Of a DNA stretch of 64,000 bases, positions 22,622 to 35,030 are shown in pieces (within the stretch, counting starts at the first letter, position 1; the number at the start of each line of letters is the position of its first letter). The stretch covers positions 930,001 to 994,000 of the forward strand of contig JARUPY010000079.1 of the NCBI GenBank assembly GCA_029817715.1, read 5' to 3'. The notes under the pieces are model-generated. The model worked only from the letters and a program-made list of their open reading frames with translations. It made no database searches and was not told the origin of the DNA. The translations under genes and the position numbers were made by a program. Source of the stretch: Melastoma dodecandrum. Taxonomy: Eukaryota > Streptophyta > Magnoliopsida > Myrtales > Melastomataceae.

Positions 22622-23623
22622 CAATTACGGCCGTTTGGTTCCATCAATGTACATACAATCCCGCAGCATTCACATTTGACTTGTTATCGCCATCCCTAAC
22701 TGCAGTTCCATGACATTTGCGCGCCGCCCTGCCACTACAAGAATCATTCACAACTGTCGTCATGGCTGTTGTCGCCACTCCTCTCAGTCCGCGTCGTGGC
22801 TCGCCTTCTCCTTGCCGGGGGGGGGGTCGTTGTATGACGAACCAACCAAATGGAGACGTTTATAATAACAATAGTGTTATTTCAATTTAACGAAATGGTT
22901 GGTTATTACTAACAAGGAAAGAAGATGAAAATTAGTAAATAAACCAACATATCACATTTGGGTCAGAGGGGGAATTCTTCTTACCAAAAGACAGGCTTTG
23001 AAAATCAACAATGTGATGTTGGTAAAAAGGGTGATAATGGCTGGTTTTTTGATGATATGAGGGCTTTTCTTGCTTCGCCGTCTTTTGGTTTGGACTTTGG
23101 TTTTCCCCATTTTCCCTTTCACTTGGTTGGGATCAGAACGTGTACCCAAAAGAAAATTACACTTTTGGTTTTGGATTGTGAAGGAGCATCCGCCGGCGCG
23201 TATCTCACGCGGTTCTTACCCCCAAAATCCCTCCTTTGATTCTTGCCCAATCGTGGGTTTTGACTGAATTTGATTGATTGCATCGTGGGTTTGAGTGGAT
23301 TTGATGTGTTTTGTGTTCTGCCCGGGGGGCAATAGGAGGAGTGATATTTCTGGGGTTTGGATTTGTGGGTTTCTTTTGTTGGACGAAGTGGAAGTAAAAG
23401 GGTTGTTGGATTTCTTACATCGGATGCTGCAGGAATCAGTGGATTAGGAGTTTGGGGTCTGGTGAGGTTGAAGGGTGTGCTTCAGTTGGGTTTCTGTTTG
23501 GTAATCTTTTGTGTCCCGTGTTCATCAGTTCTGTCTTTTTGAGGATAAGAGGTTGATTGATAAGGTCGAAGGTTTTGCGGCTTTGTCTGCTGGGTTTTGG
23601 TTGCACTGATTGATCGTTGATAG
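22622..23623 (+). other. Upstream region and leader of the ARABIDILLO-like gene
   Basis: The GT-rich stretch from about 23240 to 23623 reads like a plant 5' leader, possibly containing an intron, and short upstream frames are present. A run of ten G lies near 22817-22826. I cannot fix a TATA box or transcription start. Confidence 0.4.
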
Positions 23624-26600
23624 ATGACTCGTAGATTGAGGAGGAAGGTGTCAACTGAAGGTAAAGAGAAAGTGGTTTTACCTAGCTGTAGCGAGTTTGA
23701 GGAGGAGGTCTCGACTTCGGAGAGATGCACTGAGGTCAATTGGACCCTTTTGCCTGATGACACTGTGATACAGCTCTTCTCTTGTTTGAATTACCGTGAT
23801 CGGGCGAGTTTAGCATCTACATGTACAACTTGGAGGGCACTGGCCACTGCTCCTTGTTTATGGAATTCATTGGACCTCCGGGCACACAAATGTGATTTTG
23901 CAATGGCGAATTCGCTCGCTTCTCGATGCAAAAATCTGCAGGCGGTGAGGTTCCGTGGGGCAGAATCTGCCGATGCAATAATTCATCTCGAAGCAAGGAA
24001 CTTGCGGGAGTTATGCGGCGATTACTGCCGGAAAATATCGGATGCTACAGTTTCGGTGATCGTCGCAAGACACGCCATGCTTGAATGCCTCCAACTTGGG
24101 CCCAACTTCTGCGAGAAGATCACTAGTGATGCAGTGAAAGCAATAGCTATTTGCTGTCCTAAATTGCGAAGACTGCGGCTTTCTGGAATTCGGGATATTC
24201 AAGGTGAAGCTATCAATGCTTTGGTAAAGCATTGTCCAAACTTAAATGATATTGGATTTTTGGATTGTCTTAAAGTCGATGAAGTTGCACTTGGGAATGT
24301 GTCATCACTTAGATATCTATCTGTCGCGGGAACGTCCAATGTGAAGTGGGGTGTGGTTTCTAACATATGGCATAAGTTGCCTAATTTGATTGGCTTGGAT
24401 GTCTCCAGAACTGATGTTAGTCCTGCGGCTGTTTCGAAGTTGTTGGCTTCATCGCAGAGTTTGAGGATTCTATGTGCCTTGAATTGCCATGTCTTAGATG
24501 ATGATGCAAGTTTTACAGCACCCAAACTGAAAGATAAATCCTTACTGGCCATTTTTACCGATATTTTTGAGGGAATTGCATCATTATTTGCTGATCCTAG
24601 TATCAAAGGGAAGAACGTATTCTTGAACTGGAGACATGCAAGGCAAGTGAACAAAACCACTGGTGAGATCTTGACTTGGCTCGAGTGGGTGCTGTCCCAT
24701 ATACTTTTGCGAATTGCGGAGAACAATCCCCCATCCCTGCACAATTTCTGGCTTAAGCAGGGTGCACCGCTACTGCTTAGCTTGATGCAGAGTTGTCAAG
24801 AAGAGGTTCAGGAGAGAGCTGCTACTGGGCTTGCTACATTTGTCGTCATTGATGATGAACATGCTACTATTGATAAAGGCAGAGCTGAAGCAGTGATGCG
24901 AGATGGAGGCATTCGCCTCCTCTTGAACCTTGCAAGATCTTGGCGTGATGGACTTCAATCAGAGGCTGCAAAGGTAGTGAGTAAATTACAATGAAACCAG
25001 CAGCATAGTTCTTCGATTATCCTTCCCAAGACTTTAATGGGTTGTCTTGAAATTTTCAGGCTATTGCAAACCTGTCTGTGAATATAAATGTTGCAAAAGC
25101 TGTTGCCGAAGAAGGGGGGATAAATATTCTTGCTGCATTAGCGAAATCCATGAATAGACTAGTTGCTGAGGAGGCTGCTGGCGGCTTATGGAATCTTTCT
25201 GTTGGAGAAGAGCATAAGGTTTGTCTTATCCAACTATTCTTATTTGCAAAGGGAATATACACTGATCCCATCTTGGTATGATGGCATCCGACCAGGGAGC
25301 CATTGCTGAAGCTGGTGGAGTTAAAGCATTGGTCGATCTAATATTCAAGTGGTCTTCAGATGGCGATGGGGTTCTGGTAGTGGCTTTATTAATTAATATT
25401 AGTGCAATACTTTTTTCTTTGCTATAATTGATTTTGGTAGTTGAGTTGTGTCATCTCTATTTTGTAAGGAACGTGCTGCCGGAGCTCTTGCGAATTTGGC
25501 TGCTGATGACCAGTGTAGTATGGAGGTGGCACGGGCTGGTGGTGTACAAGCACTTGTCATGCTTGCACGTACGTGCAAAGCTGATGGAGTTCAAGAACAG
25601 GTGATTTATTTCCCCATTTTCTGTAGAAAAAGTGCCTGTTTCAATTATAAAGGTTGTTTAACTTGGTGCATCTCAGGCTGCTCGTGCGTTGGCCAATTTA
25701 GCGGCTCATGGAGATAGTAACAACAACAATGCTGCAGTTGGGCAGGAGGCAGGTGCTCTTGAAGCTTTGGTTCAGCTCATTCGTTCGCCCCATGAGGGTG
25801 TCAGGTACTAGAGGTTATTGTGTTTCATCCATTGAATGCATTAGGGTCAGATTGTTGGATAGGCCTTGTTTCTGATTATTAATTTCAGTAGTATACTAAG
25901 TCCGATTAATATACCATTTTGATGAGCATCTTTTATCTATGTTCCTGGTTTTGTAATCAAGTTAATTTTTTGTCCTAAATTGCTGATGGTGCAGACAAGA
26001 AGCTGCCGGTGCATTGTGGAATTTATCGTTTGATGATAGAAACCGAGAAGCAATTGCTCTGGCTGGTGGCGTTGAGGCCTTGGTATGATGCTCTTCTCTC
26101 TTTGACCAAAGAACTTGTATCAGTATCAATTAGGTCAACCTTGGTATGTGATTTTCTTTTCACTGAAAAACTTGTAGTGATAAAATTTAGGTTGGGGAAA
26201 ACCAAGCCGGAATTCTTAAATGCCTCTGTTTTTTTAAAAAAAAAAAATTGTACCTTTTGTTTCTTACCAATAGATGGAATTCATTTTTTCTGAATACAGC
26301 TTCCCACCGATGGAAGGTAGTCAGTGCAGAATCATGTGCAAATTTAGTTTGTAAAATTTTTTCCATCTGCTTGTAGGTGGCCCTTGCACGGTCCTGTTCA
26401 AATGCCTCCCCTGGACTTCAAGAACGAGCTGCTGGTGCTCTCTGGGGATTGTCGGTATCAGAAGCCAATAGGTAAATTCCATCATTTTTTACGAGTTCTA
26501 GATTATGTGCTCTCAAAGTCTTCTCCTTTAGCAAGTTAAGAAGATTATAAGGGATGTTGCAGCTTGTCACTGCAATATAGACCCAAGTAGTTTTTGAAGG

Positions 26601-28464
26601 TCGTAATGGAAAAATGTTGGATCTCGTCTCCATGGAGATACGTTAAATTGGATCAGACATTCGAAGGAACAGTCAGAATTAGTTTGGGATGAAGCTAGAA
26701 TTAATTAATTTAATGATTGGACTCTACCTCTCTAAATGCACACTCGAGGTTGGTCAGTTGGTGAGTGATTATCTTCACTCGTACGGCATAAGAATATTTA
26801 ACCCCTCCTGGATTTTCAGCTTTTCTGTAGCTGACAATTATTTGTTTGCATTGTTAGCATTGCGATTGGACGGGAAGGCGGTGTTGCGCCTCTGATTACT
26901 TTAGCAAGATCTGATGCTGAGGTAAGAAATTCTTGGTGATATTTCCTTAAAAAGTCGTCCCCTTCCACATTTTGTATTTGTAGAGATCTTCTTACAGTGA
27001 TCTAATTTGAATTGTATGTTGTAAGCAGTAGATCAACCACATTGTCAAAATTAGATTGTCTGTCTATTTTGTGCCCCTTTTGACTTCAATGTATATGGTA
27101 TGCTGAAGCTACAAACTTCAATGCTCGTAGGATCTAAACTGTGATGAGATTTAGTTTTACAAAATTGTCAAACTTCTTAGGCACTCAGTTTTATCAGTAC
27201 AGTAAGCATAGAATTGAACCTGTGTTGACACCCTACTTATAAGCTTATGCAGAAGGATGACACAATCTGGGATTGCTGTTTAAATTTTCTTTTAGGATGT
27301 CCATGAGACTGCTGCAGGAGCTCTGTGGAATCTTGCTTTTAACCCGGGGAATGCACTTCGCATAGTTGAGGAAGGGGGAGTTCCGGCACTCGTTCATCTT
27401 TGCTCTCAATCAGTCTCAAAAATGGCTCGGTTCATGGCAGCACTAGCTTTAGCATACATGTTCGACGGAAGGTACTATTCACCTGATTTGTTATTTGCCG
27501 CTGTTCCTACCTCTTCAATTGTCTTGTCTCTGTTGCAAATCAGGTATCATTACATGCTAATGCCATATATAACCTATGAAATTTGTTTTCTTTCTAGGAT
27601 GGATGAATGTGCATTGACTGGGACTTCATCGGAAAGCATGTCAAAAATTGTCAACTTGGATGGTTCCAGAAGGATGGCGCTGAAGCACATTGAAGCTTTC
27701 ATTCATATGTTCTCTGATAGGCAAGCCTTTGCAGCTGCAGCGGCATCTTCTGCTCCTGCAGCTTTGGTAGAAGTTACAGAAGGTGCCCGTATACAAGAAG
27801 CAGGCCATCTTAGATGCAGGTATAATCCTTTAGCATTTTCTTTGGGGGAGTCTGGATATTCAATCTTCCAATTTTGGCATTAGCTTTCATCACCAAGTTG
27901 GAAACACTGACAAATTTGAGCCCGATAGGTCTTTTCTTTTGAGTGGTTACCGAAATTTCCATAATAATAACAAATGAGCATAACTGGGCATTGATTGCTT
28001 ACAATGCGCCACGTGAGGGGATTTCTCTATATGCTCAGTGACAACAATTTTGTGATTTATATATCTTCATGTAAATATTTGGGTATTGATTATTAATGTC
28101 TAATCTCTCTTAGTGGAGCGGAGATCGGAAGATTCATTGCCATGCTAAAGAATCCTTCTGTTCTAAAGGCATGTGCTGCATTTGCACTTCTGCAGGTAAA
28201 TGTTACAACACTTTTTGTCAAATTTGTCTCTTTTCCATAATAACAACCGCCATTACACTGCCAATTTGATTCATCACGCAGTTCACAATTCCTGGTGGTC
28301 GTCATGCCCCGCACCATGCTAAACTCATGCAGAACGCTGGAGCTTCCAGAGTCTTGCGTGCAACGGCAGCCGCAGCTACCGCCCCGCTCGAGGCCAAGAT
28401 CTTTGCAAGGATCGTACTGCGCAATCTGGAGTACCACCAGGCTGAGATTTCACAGGTGGTGTAG
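23624..28464 (+). CDS. ARABIDILLO-like F-box/LRR/armadillo protein, 12 exons
   Basis: Exons inferred from frame and GT-AG junctions: 23624-24973, 25060-25218, 25296-25376, 25469-25600, 25677-25804, 25995-26082, 26377-26471, 26858-26921, 27296-27471, 27598-27819, 28114-28195, 28282-28464. They join to 2,760 bases, 919 residues, matching the length of plant ARABIDILLO proteins. Residues 1-8 (MTRRLRRK) form a basic, nuclear-localisation-like start. An F-box lies at about 39-85 (LLPDDTVIQLFSCLNYRD), leucine-rich repeats at about 95-300, and armadillo repeats fill the C-terminal half (repeated AAGALWNLS, ANLA, EEGGV words). In Arabidopsis these nuclear beta-catenin-related F-box proteins promote lateral root branching and presumably act in SCF ubiquitin ligases. 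Every junction keeps the frame and I see no damage, so the gene is probably functional. The ATG follows an in-frame TGA-rich leader. Confidence 0.93.
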
Positions 28465-31094
28465 TTAGGAACTACGAGTAGATGCATCAGTAAACCGGAA
28501 TTTCCGATGTGCGGCAACCCTTTTCCCGCAACCAGTCGACATCATTTGTAGAGAAGAACTTTGGCATTTGTAATGGAAGAGAGATGGTCTGAGGCCCAAA
28601 GAGCCAGAAATTGGAGATCAAAGACAAGAACTTATGGGGGGAGGGGGATCTGAGCTGGGAATATTAGCTTGCTTTTTGCCTTTAAATTTTTTCCTTGTCA
28701 TTTCGAAGTAGATTATTTGGATTGGTTTCAAAAGGGTGTCGATGCAGATAAAATGACTCTTAGAGGTGATGGGCAAGTGAATGTGAAACAAAAAAAACCA
28801 GCAAAAGTTGAACAATTGAGGAAAACCCTTGCTTTGTAGGTATATCTGGTGTATTGTTTTGGTTGGTTGATATGAGCATCCGCTTTTTTGCATTGAGATG
28901 TGGAATTACCAACTGAAATGAGTTATTCTGGGTTTGTTGAGTTCTGATCTCTTGAAATCACTAATGATTTAAATCATGGATTCATATCATTGATGTTTGC
29001 AGCTAGTTGAAATTAGTTTGGCACGTTAACTTATCAAATTGTTTGAGCATTTAATTTTGAATGAGGAATGTAAATATTCACGAAAAATAGCTGTCAGTTT
29101 TTAGATCATATATATATTATATATATATCAAGAATGTTGTAGGGTTGCAGTGGAAAAGGAAATGCTGAATTTTTTTCATACTAAGCGTACGGAGGAACAA
29201 AGCTTCAGCAATCATCAAGGTAGAGGAACCGAAAATTGTGCATTACTTTCCTTATAGGCTTCTTCATTTCTCTTTCTTCGCGGCACTCGGCATCTGTTGC
29301 ATGAGGCCTAAGAGATAACCCGATGATACATGGGTTCCTAGTGGTTCTGCATTGTGGAGTGCCTTTCGGATGTAGGTAACTAGCTGTTTCCAGTTGATGC
29401 GTGCTTACACATAAACTTAGTTTAGATTCATGAGTTTGTCCCACATCCGTCAAAATATAGGTTAGGTTTTAGGCTCTATGATGTACTTATCAATGTTTTG
29501 CCGTTGTTCCTGTGATTGGTTTGCTGTCGAAGTTGCCCCTATTCATGTTGTTGCCCCTGTCGTTTGTAATATGGTTGATGCAAAACCTATGCGTGTCTAT
29601 GCATTTTAACAATTCGGTATTTGTCCATTGCCTTTACACTTGAAGTCTAGAATCAAAACTAAATGCAGCCTAAGTTCATAAGAAACTGAAGCTCATTCAT
29701 TGAAGTCCAAAATAAACTGTCACAAAACAAGTGCAACCGGGTGTAGTGTTGTCGCCTTCTGTTCTCCCACAAAGAGGCCAGAAAGAATCGTCTTTCTCCT
29801 CCCGGCACCGGATGAGCTAATTCTGCTCCCCCTTCTCAGTCCTCTCGTTGTTTTTGGCTTCGTTCTTCGCATAACCCCATTTTCTCTACTAGTTTGAGTT
29901 TTCGTGTCTGCGGTGGCAGTGGCGGCGGGAGTGTCCTGATCCCGTCGAGTTTGAGATTAGAGTCGTGGTTTTTTGTTGGGTGTTTAGTTGGTGAATGTTG
30001 TTGCATTGAAGCTGGGTCGGTGTGGGACTCACGAGTTAGGGTTCTCTCAGTGTCAAGGTTGGTTATCTGCATGTGTTTCCATTAATTGTGTTGTGGGGTT
30101 GCCCTTTTTTTTCTTAAATATTGTTGCTGGTTTTTTTTTTTTTTGGGGGGGGGGGGGGGTGCTGTTGATTCGTGTGATGTATCGATTTCTCATGTTGTTT
30201 CGGTAATTTTGACTATTATTAGAACATTGGTCCTTTTATGAGATAAGTGTCATCCTTTGGAAAATTCGAGTTTTCGTGAAAAAACTCGGCTATAATTGGG
30301 AAAATTTTGTAATATTTGTTTTGACCTTGCAGTGTATTGCAGTGGGGCCTTCTTGCTGATGTGTGCCCGTGCGAGTATGATGAATATTAGGATTGTCTGC
30401 ACTTATATATTGGAATGAGAGTGGGTACATTTGGTGATTTCAATCTCTTAGAATTAAAGATTGAAGATTGTCGGGACACGTGGAATTAAAGTTATTTTCT
30501 ATTTGCAGGATGTTTAACTTATGCAATTGAAGTTTTTTTTTATTTCTATATGTTGAATGATGTGGAATTTTGATCTATCTTGGTGGGCCACGGGATATTT
30601 TTTTATCTATACCATCTCAGGCCCATTTAGGCCATAATTCGACCAATTCAACATTTTGGAACTACCAAATATCAAGCCGAAATACCAAAATTACTTTAGT
30701 ATTTTGTTATTTGGAACTTATGTATTCAACTCGATATTTGGAACTAATGACGAAATTTTAAAACTTTGATATTTGAATTTTCGGTATTCGATTTGGTATT
30801 TATTTGGAACGTCGAATGCTCACTCCTAACAACATCTGAAGGCTAATATTGTCAAGTTAGTTGGCAAAATTATCCGGTGTGGGCTCAATTATTCCATTTC
30901 TTTATCATTTCCTAGAGGAAATCGGAACAAATTGATGATAAATCATATGAGATTTGATTGTTGAAGATTCTTGTGTCATGAGACGAATGCTTAACAATAT
31001 GGATGAGACCATATCTCCTTGTGCTATATTCTTGACATCTGCCAAGCATATGTGGTTTTCTTCAAACCCAGTTTGTAACTAAAGACTTGGGGAA
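28465..31094. other. 3' flank and intergenic DNA; leader-like block at 29.7-30.1 kb
   Basis: After the stop, about 400 bases could be 3' untranslated sequence. At 29690-30110 a CT-rich then GT-rich stretch (ctcccccttctcagtcctctcg, agtcgtggttttttgttgggtg) looks like a plant first exon and leader, but no coding exon follows. A T14G15 homopolymer pair sits at 30131-30159. A low-complexity AT segment with repeated gatatttgga words spans about 30650-30810. Confidence 0.4.
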
Positions 31095-31295
31095 ACTTGT
31101 TGGCGCGGAATTGTGTCCCCCGCAACACATATCGAATTTTACAGTGTTTTGTGTAGTCGCCGTAAAGTAAATGAATGCAAGCTGAAAAGGAATACAATAC
31201 TAGAATTGAATCAAACGATACTGAATTACAGGTCAACACTTACAGACATGACGTGAAGGGAAAAAATAACAAAAGTACTTGAGGACGACTGTGAG
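31095..31295 (+). repeat. Second copy of the 3.4-kb dispersed repeat
   Basis: It matches 3415-3660 in the same orientation: cccgcaacac, tcgaattttacagtg, gtcgccgtaaa, gatactgaatt and cttacagacatgacgtgaa blocks occur in order. Confidence 0.55.
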
Positions 31296-31429
31296 GTGCT
31301 TCACGACGGTCGGCGACAGATGAACGGCAGCTATGGCAGATCCCTTTAGTGGAATCTACCTTGGTAGATCGGCGGTCGGATGTAGTAAGGATGGAAGATG
31401 GTTTTGGGATGCTGGGTTTAGGACACTTT

Positions 31430-31985
31430 CAGGATACTAGGAAAAAAGATAGTAAAATTCGAGTTCTATATTTGTGTTGTATTCTTTGTTTTAGTTGTGT
31501 TTAATCCCTTTTATATTCCCAGAATCTCACAGTTGCGATTATTCAGCCAGTATGTGATCTTCCTAGATCATGCGCACGATCTGATTTCTATTTTATAGGA
31601 GCCATGCACGTCGTGCTCCAAACGGTCCCTCTAGATTTGCCACGTCTTGCTCTCCTGACGTAACCAGACATGGTTTGATGTATATCTCCTCGAGACATTA
31701 CAATCTCTCGAGTAGTGAGAGGCTATTCAAGTCTCGAACTGTATGGGATTTATCAATGACATACTCGAGAAATGCTTCTCGAGTAGCGTTAATCTTGCGC
31801 CCTTGTTCATGAGGCACTTCTCTAGTAGTGCTCATACGGATTTCTCGAGAAGCGTTAATATTGGGTCCATGTTCACCTCAAGTAGTGCTCACATGGAGTC
31901 TTACCTCTTCGGCCCATCGAGGACGTGGCTCAAAATTCATGTGTCAACATTAAGGTTCCCTTGTTAAACATAACTCGTTTACTTC
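31430..31985 (+). repeat. LTR-like TCTCGAG-rich sequence with 66-bp repeat
   Basis: A unit starting tctcgag-agcgttaat occurs at 31777 and again at 31843, and agtagtgctcaca/tagtagtgctcata also repeats. It adjoins an antisense gag relic on its right. It may be decayed retroelement sequence; no TSD or ends were found. Confidence 0.35.
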
Positions 31986-31989
31986 AACA

Positions 31990-32960
31990 AATCGTAATTC
32001 TTTTGTCTCGATTAAGTCCTGAATCAAATTTCTAAAATGTATACACTCTTGAGTTGCGTGGGTGAATGTTCCATGCCATTTATAGTGCTTTCTACGTTTC
32101 TCTCGATCATTTTGTGGCAGCTTATGTACATGCCTAAGTTTTATACGCCCTTTCTAATACAACCAATCAAAGATTTTATCCATCTATTCTATATCAAAAG
32201 AGAATTTTCTTTCTTCTTCGGACTTTTAAGAAATTCGAGCTTTAGAATTTTTCTTCACTAAGGCTCCCACACTGTTGGCACACCTTTTATAAATTCAGCT
32301 ACATCAACTTCAGCCCAAGGTTCTACTTAACAATTTCTAACTTAGTGAAATTCATGTAATAAGAGATTGTGGTACTTAGTCGCTCGTCTCAAGAGATCAT
32401 AGAAATCTCAAAAACGCTCTCCTTGGAGTTTCTTTCTTATCTCTAATGACAAGGCGTTCTATGCTATCTCAAGTTGATCCCTTTCAACTAAGGCTGTTGT
32501 ACACTTCAGTAGATTTTTCCTAAATTTCACTAAGAATAGAATAGGACTTTCCCTAGGAAGTTGTTTCATCTTTAGGATCTCTCCTAGTGAAGTCACTGAA
32601 TCCAACCTATCAAACTCCTTGAGGAATTGGGTCTGCATCTCGATTCAACTCAGAATGGAGTTTGGGAGAAGTCTTGAATACTAGCCAAACACATCTCCAG
32701 TTAAAGAATTAGGAAACAATTTGAGCTTTAACTGTCGTTATTCGACATTTCCCCCATCTGATAAGTAAACCTAGCTATATGTTCGACTGAAGTCATTTCG
32801 CCTTCCCCCGAAAGCAAGGTAAAGTTGGGGATCCTATATCCTCGAGGTATCTATATTCCTCGTTCTATATACTCAAGAATTGGACACCTATACTGGTGCA
32901 CTTCTTCAGTTCTGGCAACTGGAACCATTTGAGCTACGACTCGAGCGATTTGCCCACTTA
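31990..32960 (-). pseudogene. Ty3/gypsy Tat-type gag relic, antisense
   Basis: The minus strand, in shifting frames, reads IPRGYRIPNFTLLSGEGEM then VEHIARFTYQMGEMSNND near 32860-32720. Near 32220-32100 it reads RKFSFDIE, stop, MDKIFDWLY, stop, KGRIKLRHVHKLPQNDREK. These match, in order, gag of the Tat-type element at 46.6-59.8 kb (PRGFKILNFTRFSGEDEM; RKYSFDIEKADEIFDWLHK). This is therefore a diverged, heavily mutated relative inserted in the opposite orientation. No RT or integrase of this copy is visible. Confidence 0.7.
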
Positions 32961-32978
32961 CCTCGTGGATTCTTCCCA

Positions 32979-34276
32979 CGAGACTTCTGGCGCGCACCCG
33001 CAAGTGCGTGTCTAACAACTCAAACTCCGTAGGTTCGAGACTTCCCTACAAATAGACACGACAAGAACGGCTTCTTGCCGATGAGTTAGCAACTGGTTAC
33101 TAAATTCAGAACAAGTATTCACTTAGCTTCCCTCAGACGATTCGCCAACCGCTCGTTGAACGCACCGAGGACACCTAGTTCCTCAGCCCTTAACACTCTC
33201 ACACGCAGCTTGCAAGAGATAAGAACCATGAGACACTTAGCAGCTTCCATTCTCCGTCGATCTTCAAAGCTTCACTCAGATCACACAGGATTTGGACAAC
33301 CACTCAGACGCCCAAAGGCAATCAGATCTGTCGTCCTAGTTTGATATTAAATGGAGAAAAGAAACATGAAATATGTCCAGATACGTTGGCACAATCTTCA
33401 TGATTTGTTTCCAAAACTTATGGACATATTATGAGCAACGGTTTGCTCAACGGTCACTGTACCATAAAAGGTAAGTCCCCAACAGTAACTTCCCTCACAT
33501 AAATTGTTTTATCCGAAAATAAATTAATTGTTTCCAAATCTTATAAGATAATAATCTTATCAAATTGATTTATTATAATCAAAACATTTTTATTTGACAT
33601 TTTAGCTTTGTACAGCGTAGCTCTGCTGCAGAATATCAGAATGAATTTCCAAAAACAAACTTGGAAAGCAAATATCATAATATTGAGTTGCCTAAACATA
33701 TGAATTGAAGATATTTACATAACATTCAACGTATTTAGACAATTAGACATATATCCCAAATTAAATCAGAATATAAGGTAATTAGAAAATATTTATTTCC
33801 ATATATTCATTGAGTAAGCGTATTATTACAGTAACGGTTTACTGTTAAACAACAACATACTGCTCACGATAGTTGTGGCTCAGCAACACTTTGCTCAAGC
33901 TAATCACTAAAGATAAGCTTTCCTCTTACGAATGAAATCAATCAAAATGATTTTGATTAACTTCCATAATTAGAGGCTTTATAACCATAACTATGGTAAA
34001 ATATATTCTAAATTAAATTAGAATATTTAGGACATCTAGATAATGACTCAAACATTAAATTATTCTAGATAATTCAAAATATGAATTAATTTCAATAAAT
34101 TATTCTAAAAAAATAATTATTTCCACTTTAACAAAAGAATTACAGCGACACCTTACTTTAACGCAGCATCACATTCTTCAAGCTCATCATCAAAGACAAG
34201 CGAAGTGTTACAGTAACACAGTGCTATGATTCTGCTACATAGCTTCTTAAACTCATCATCAAAACCAAAATTAACA
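32979..34276 (+). mobile_element. 5'-truncated copy of the 8.5-kb LTR family
   Basis: From cacgagacttctggcgc to the end attaaca this follows 9487-10523 closely: agtgcgtgtctaac, cttcttgccgatg, cttccctcagacgattcgcc, ttgaacgcaccgaggacac. It lacks the first roughly 980 bases of the LTR. The break at 32979 joins the gag relic directly. No target duplication is expected for a truncated copy and none was seen. Confidence 0.75.
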
Positions 34277-34572
34277 GTACCGAGAGAGAAGAAGAAGGCA
34301 ACTAGAACGGACTGGTTGCCAAACTCATTGGGAGAATCGAACTGGCTTCGAATGCTGTCATTCCATGTTTAGAATGATAATTCGGCAGTTAATGGCCTAA
34401 CCCAATGAGCCTTATTAATAGAAAGTTAAAATCATGCCGAATGTTAAAAATGAAATAGCGCCACTAAATGGCACAACGGAGTTACAAAACGACGTACCGT
34501 CGCAATCGACTTACTGAGCTCCAGAGTTTCCTAGAAGCCGAAACAAGAGAAAAAGAAAAGGACTCGTACGAG

Positions 34573-34579
34573 TATATAA
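34573..34579 (+). promoter_or_regulatory. TATA box of the DUF26 gene
   Basis: TATATAA lies 44 bases upstream of the ATG at 34623. With transcription starting about 30 bases downstream, the leader would be only 15-20 bases long. Confidence 0.55.
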
Positions 34580-34622
34580 GCGTGGCTCATCCTTGCTGGA
34601 TTGTAGGGGAGAAATTGCCTAT

Positions 34623-35030
34623 ATGGCTACCTTCAGGGCTTCGGTGTTTGTCTTCATAGCGTTATGCATTTGTTGCTTGAAGCTAGAGGGAAATCCGGAC
34701 ACCTTGTGGATTTCTGGGTGGTGTGACGTCGCGAAGTTCCCTCCGTACAGTGAGTATGACTATATGGCCAGGAAGTTGATCGGCATCCTCCGGGACAACA
34801 CCTCCGTGAATCATTATAATCAGTATTCCGATCTTATATGGTATAACGAATACCACATCTATGGTCGTGCGGCTTGTAACGGGAAGATCAGCCGAGGCGA
34901 CTGCTCTGCTTGCCTGCAGAAAGTTACCAAAAGCCTTACCTCTGGGGATTGCATGTACTCTGTCGGGGCACAAGTTAAGTTGAAGGATTGCAGGATGAGG
35001 TACGAGCCGAAATATTTTGAGGACGAATGA
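34623..35030 (+). CDS. Secreted DUF26/gnk2-domain cysteine-rich protein (ginkbilobin-like), single exon
   Basis: The frame gives 135 residues. The first 23 or so form a signal peptide (hydrophobic core VFVFIALCICC), after which the mature chain starts near NPDTLWISGWCD. A single gnk2-homologous domain follows with the signature C-x8-C-x2-C (residues in ACNGKISRGDCSACLQK) and further cysteines in DCMYSVG and KDCRMRYEP. Length and the presence of one domain match the ginkbilobin-2 type of small secreted plant proteins, known for mannose binding and antifungal action, rather than CRK receptor kinases, which have two DUF26 domains, a membrane span and a kinase. A TATA box at 34573 and an intact frame suggest it can be expressed. 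A frameshifted relative lies on the other strand at 46.3-46.6 kb. Antifungal activity is inferred from family only. Confidence 0.85.
   Translation: MATFRASVFVFIALCICCLKLEGNPDTLWISGWCDVAKFPPYSEYDYMARKLIGILRDNTSVNHYNQYSDLIWYNEYHIYGRAACNGKISRGDCSACLQKVTKSLTSGDCMYSVGAQVKLKDCRMRYEPKYFEDE

Noticed and set aside
24199..24744. 181-codon minus-strand frame
   Set aside because: Shadow of ARABIDILLO exon 1.
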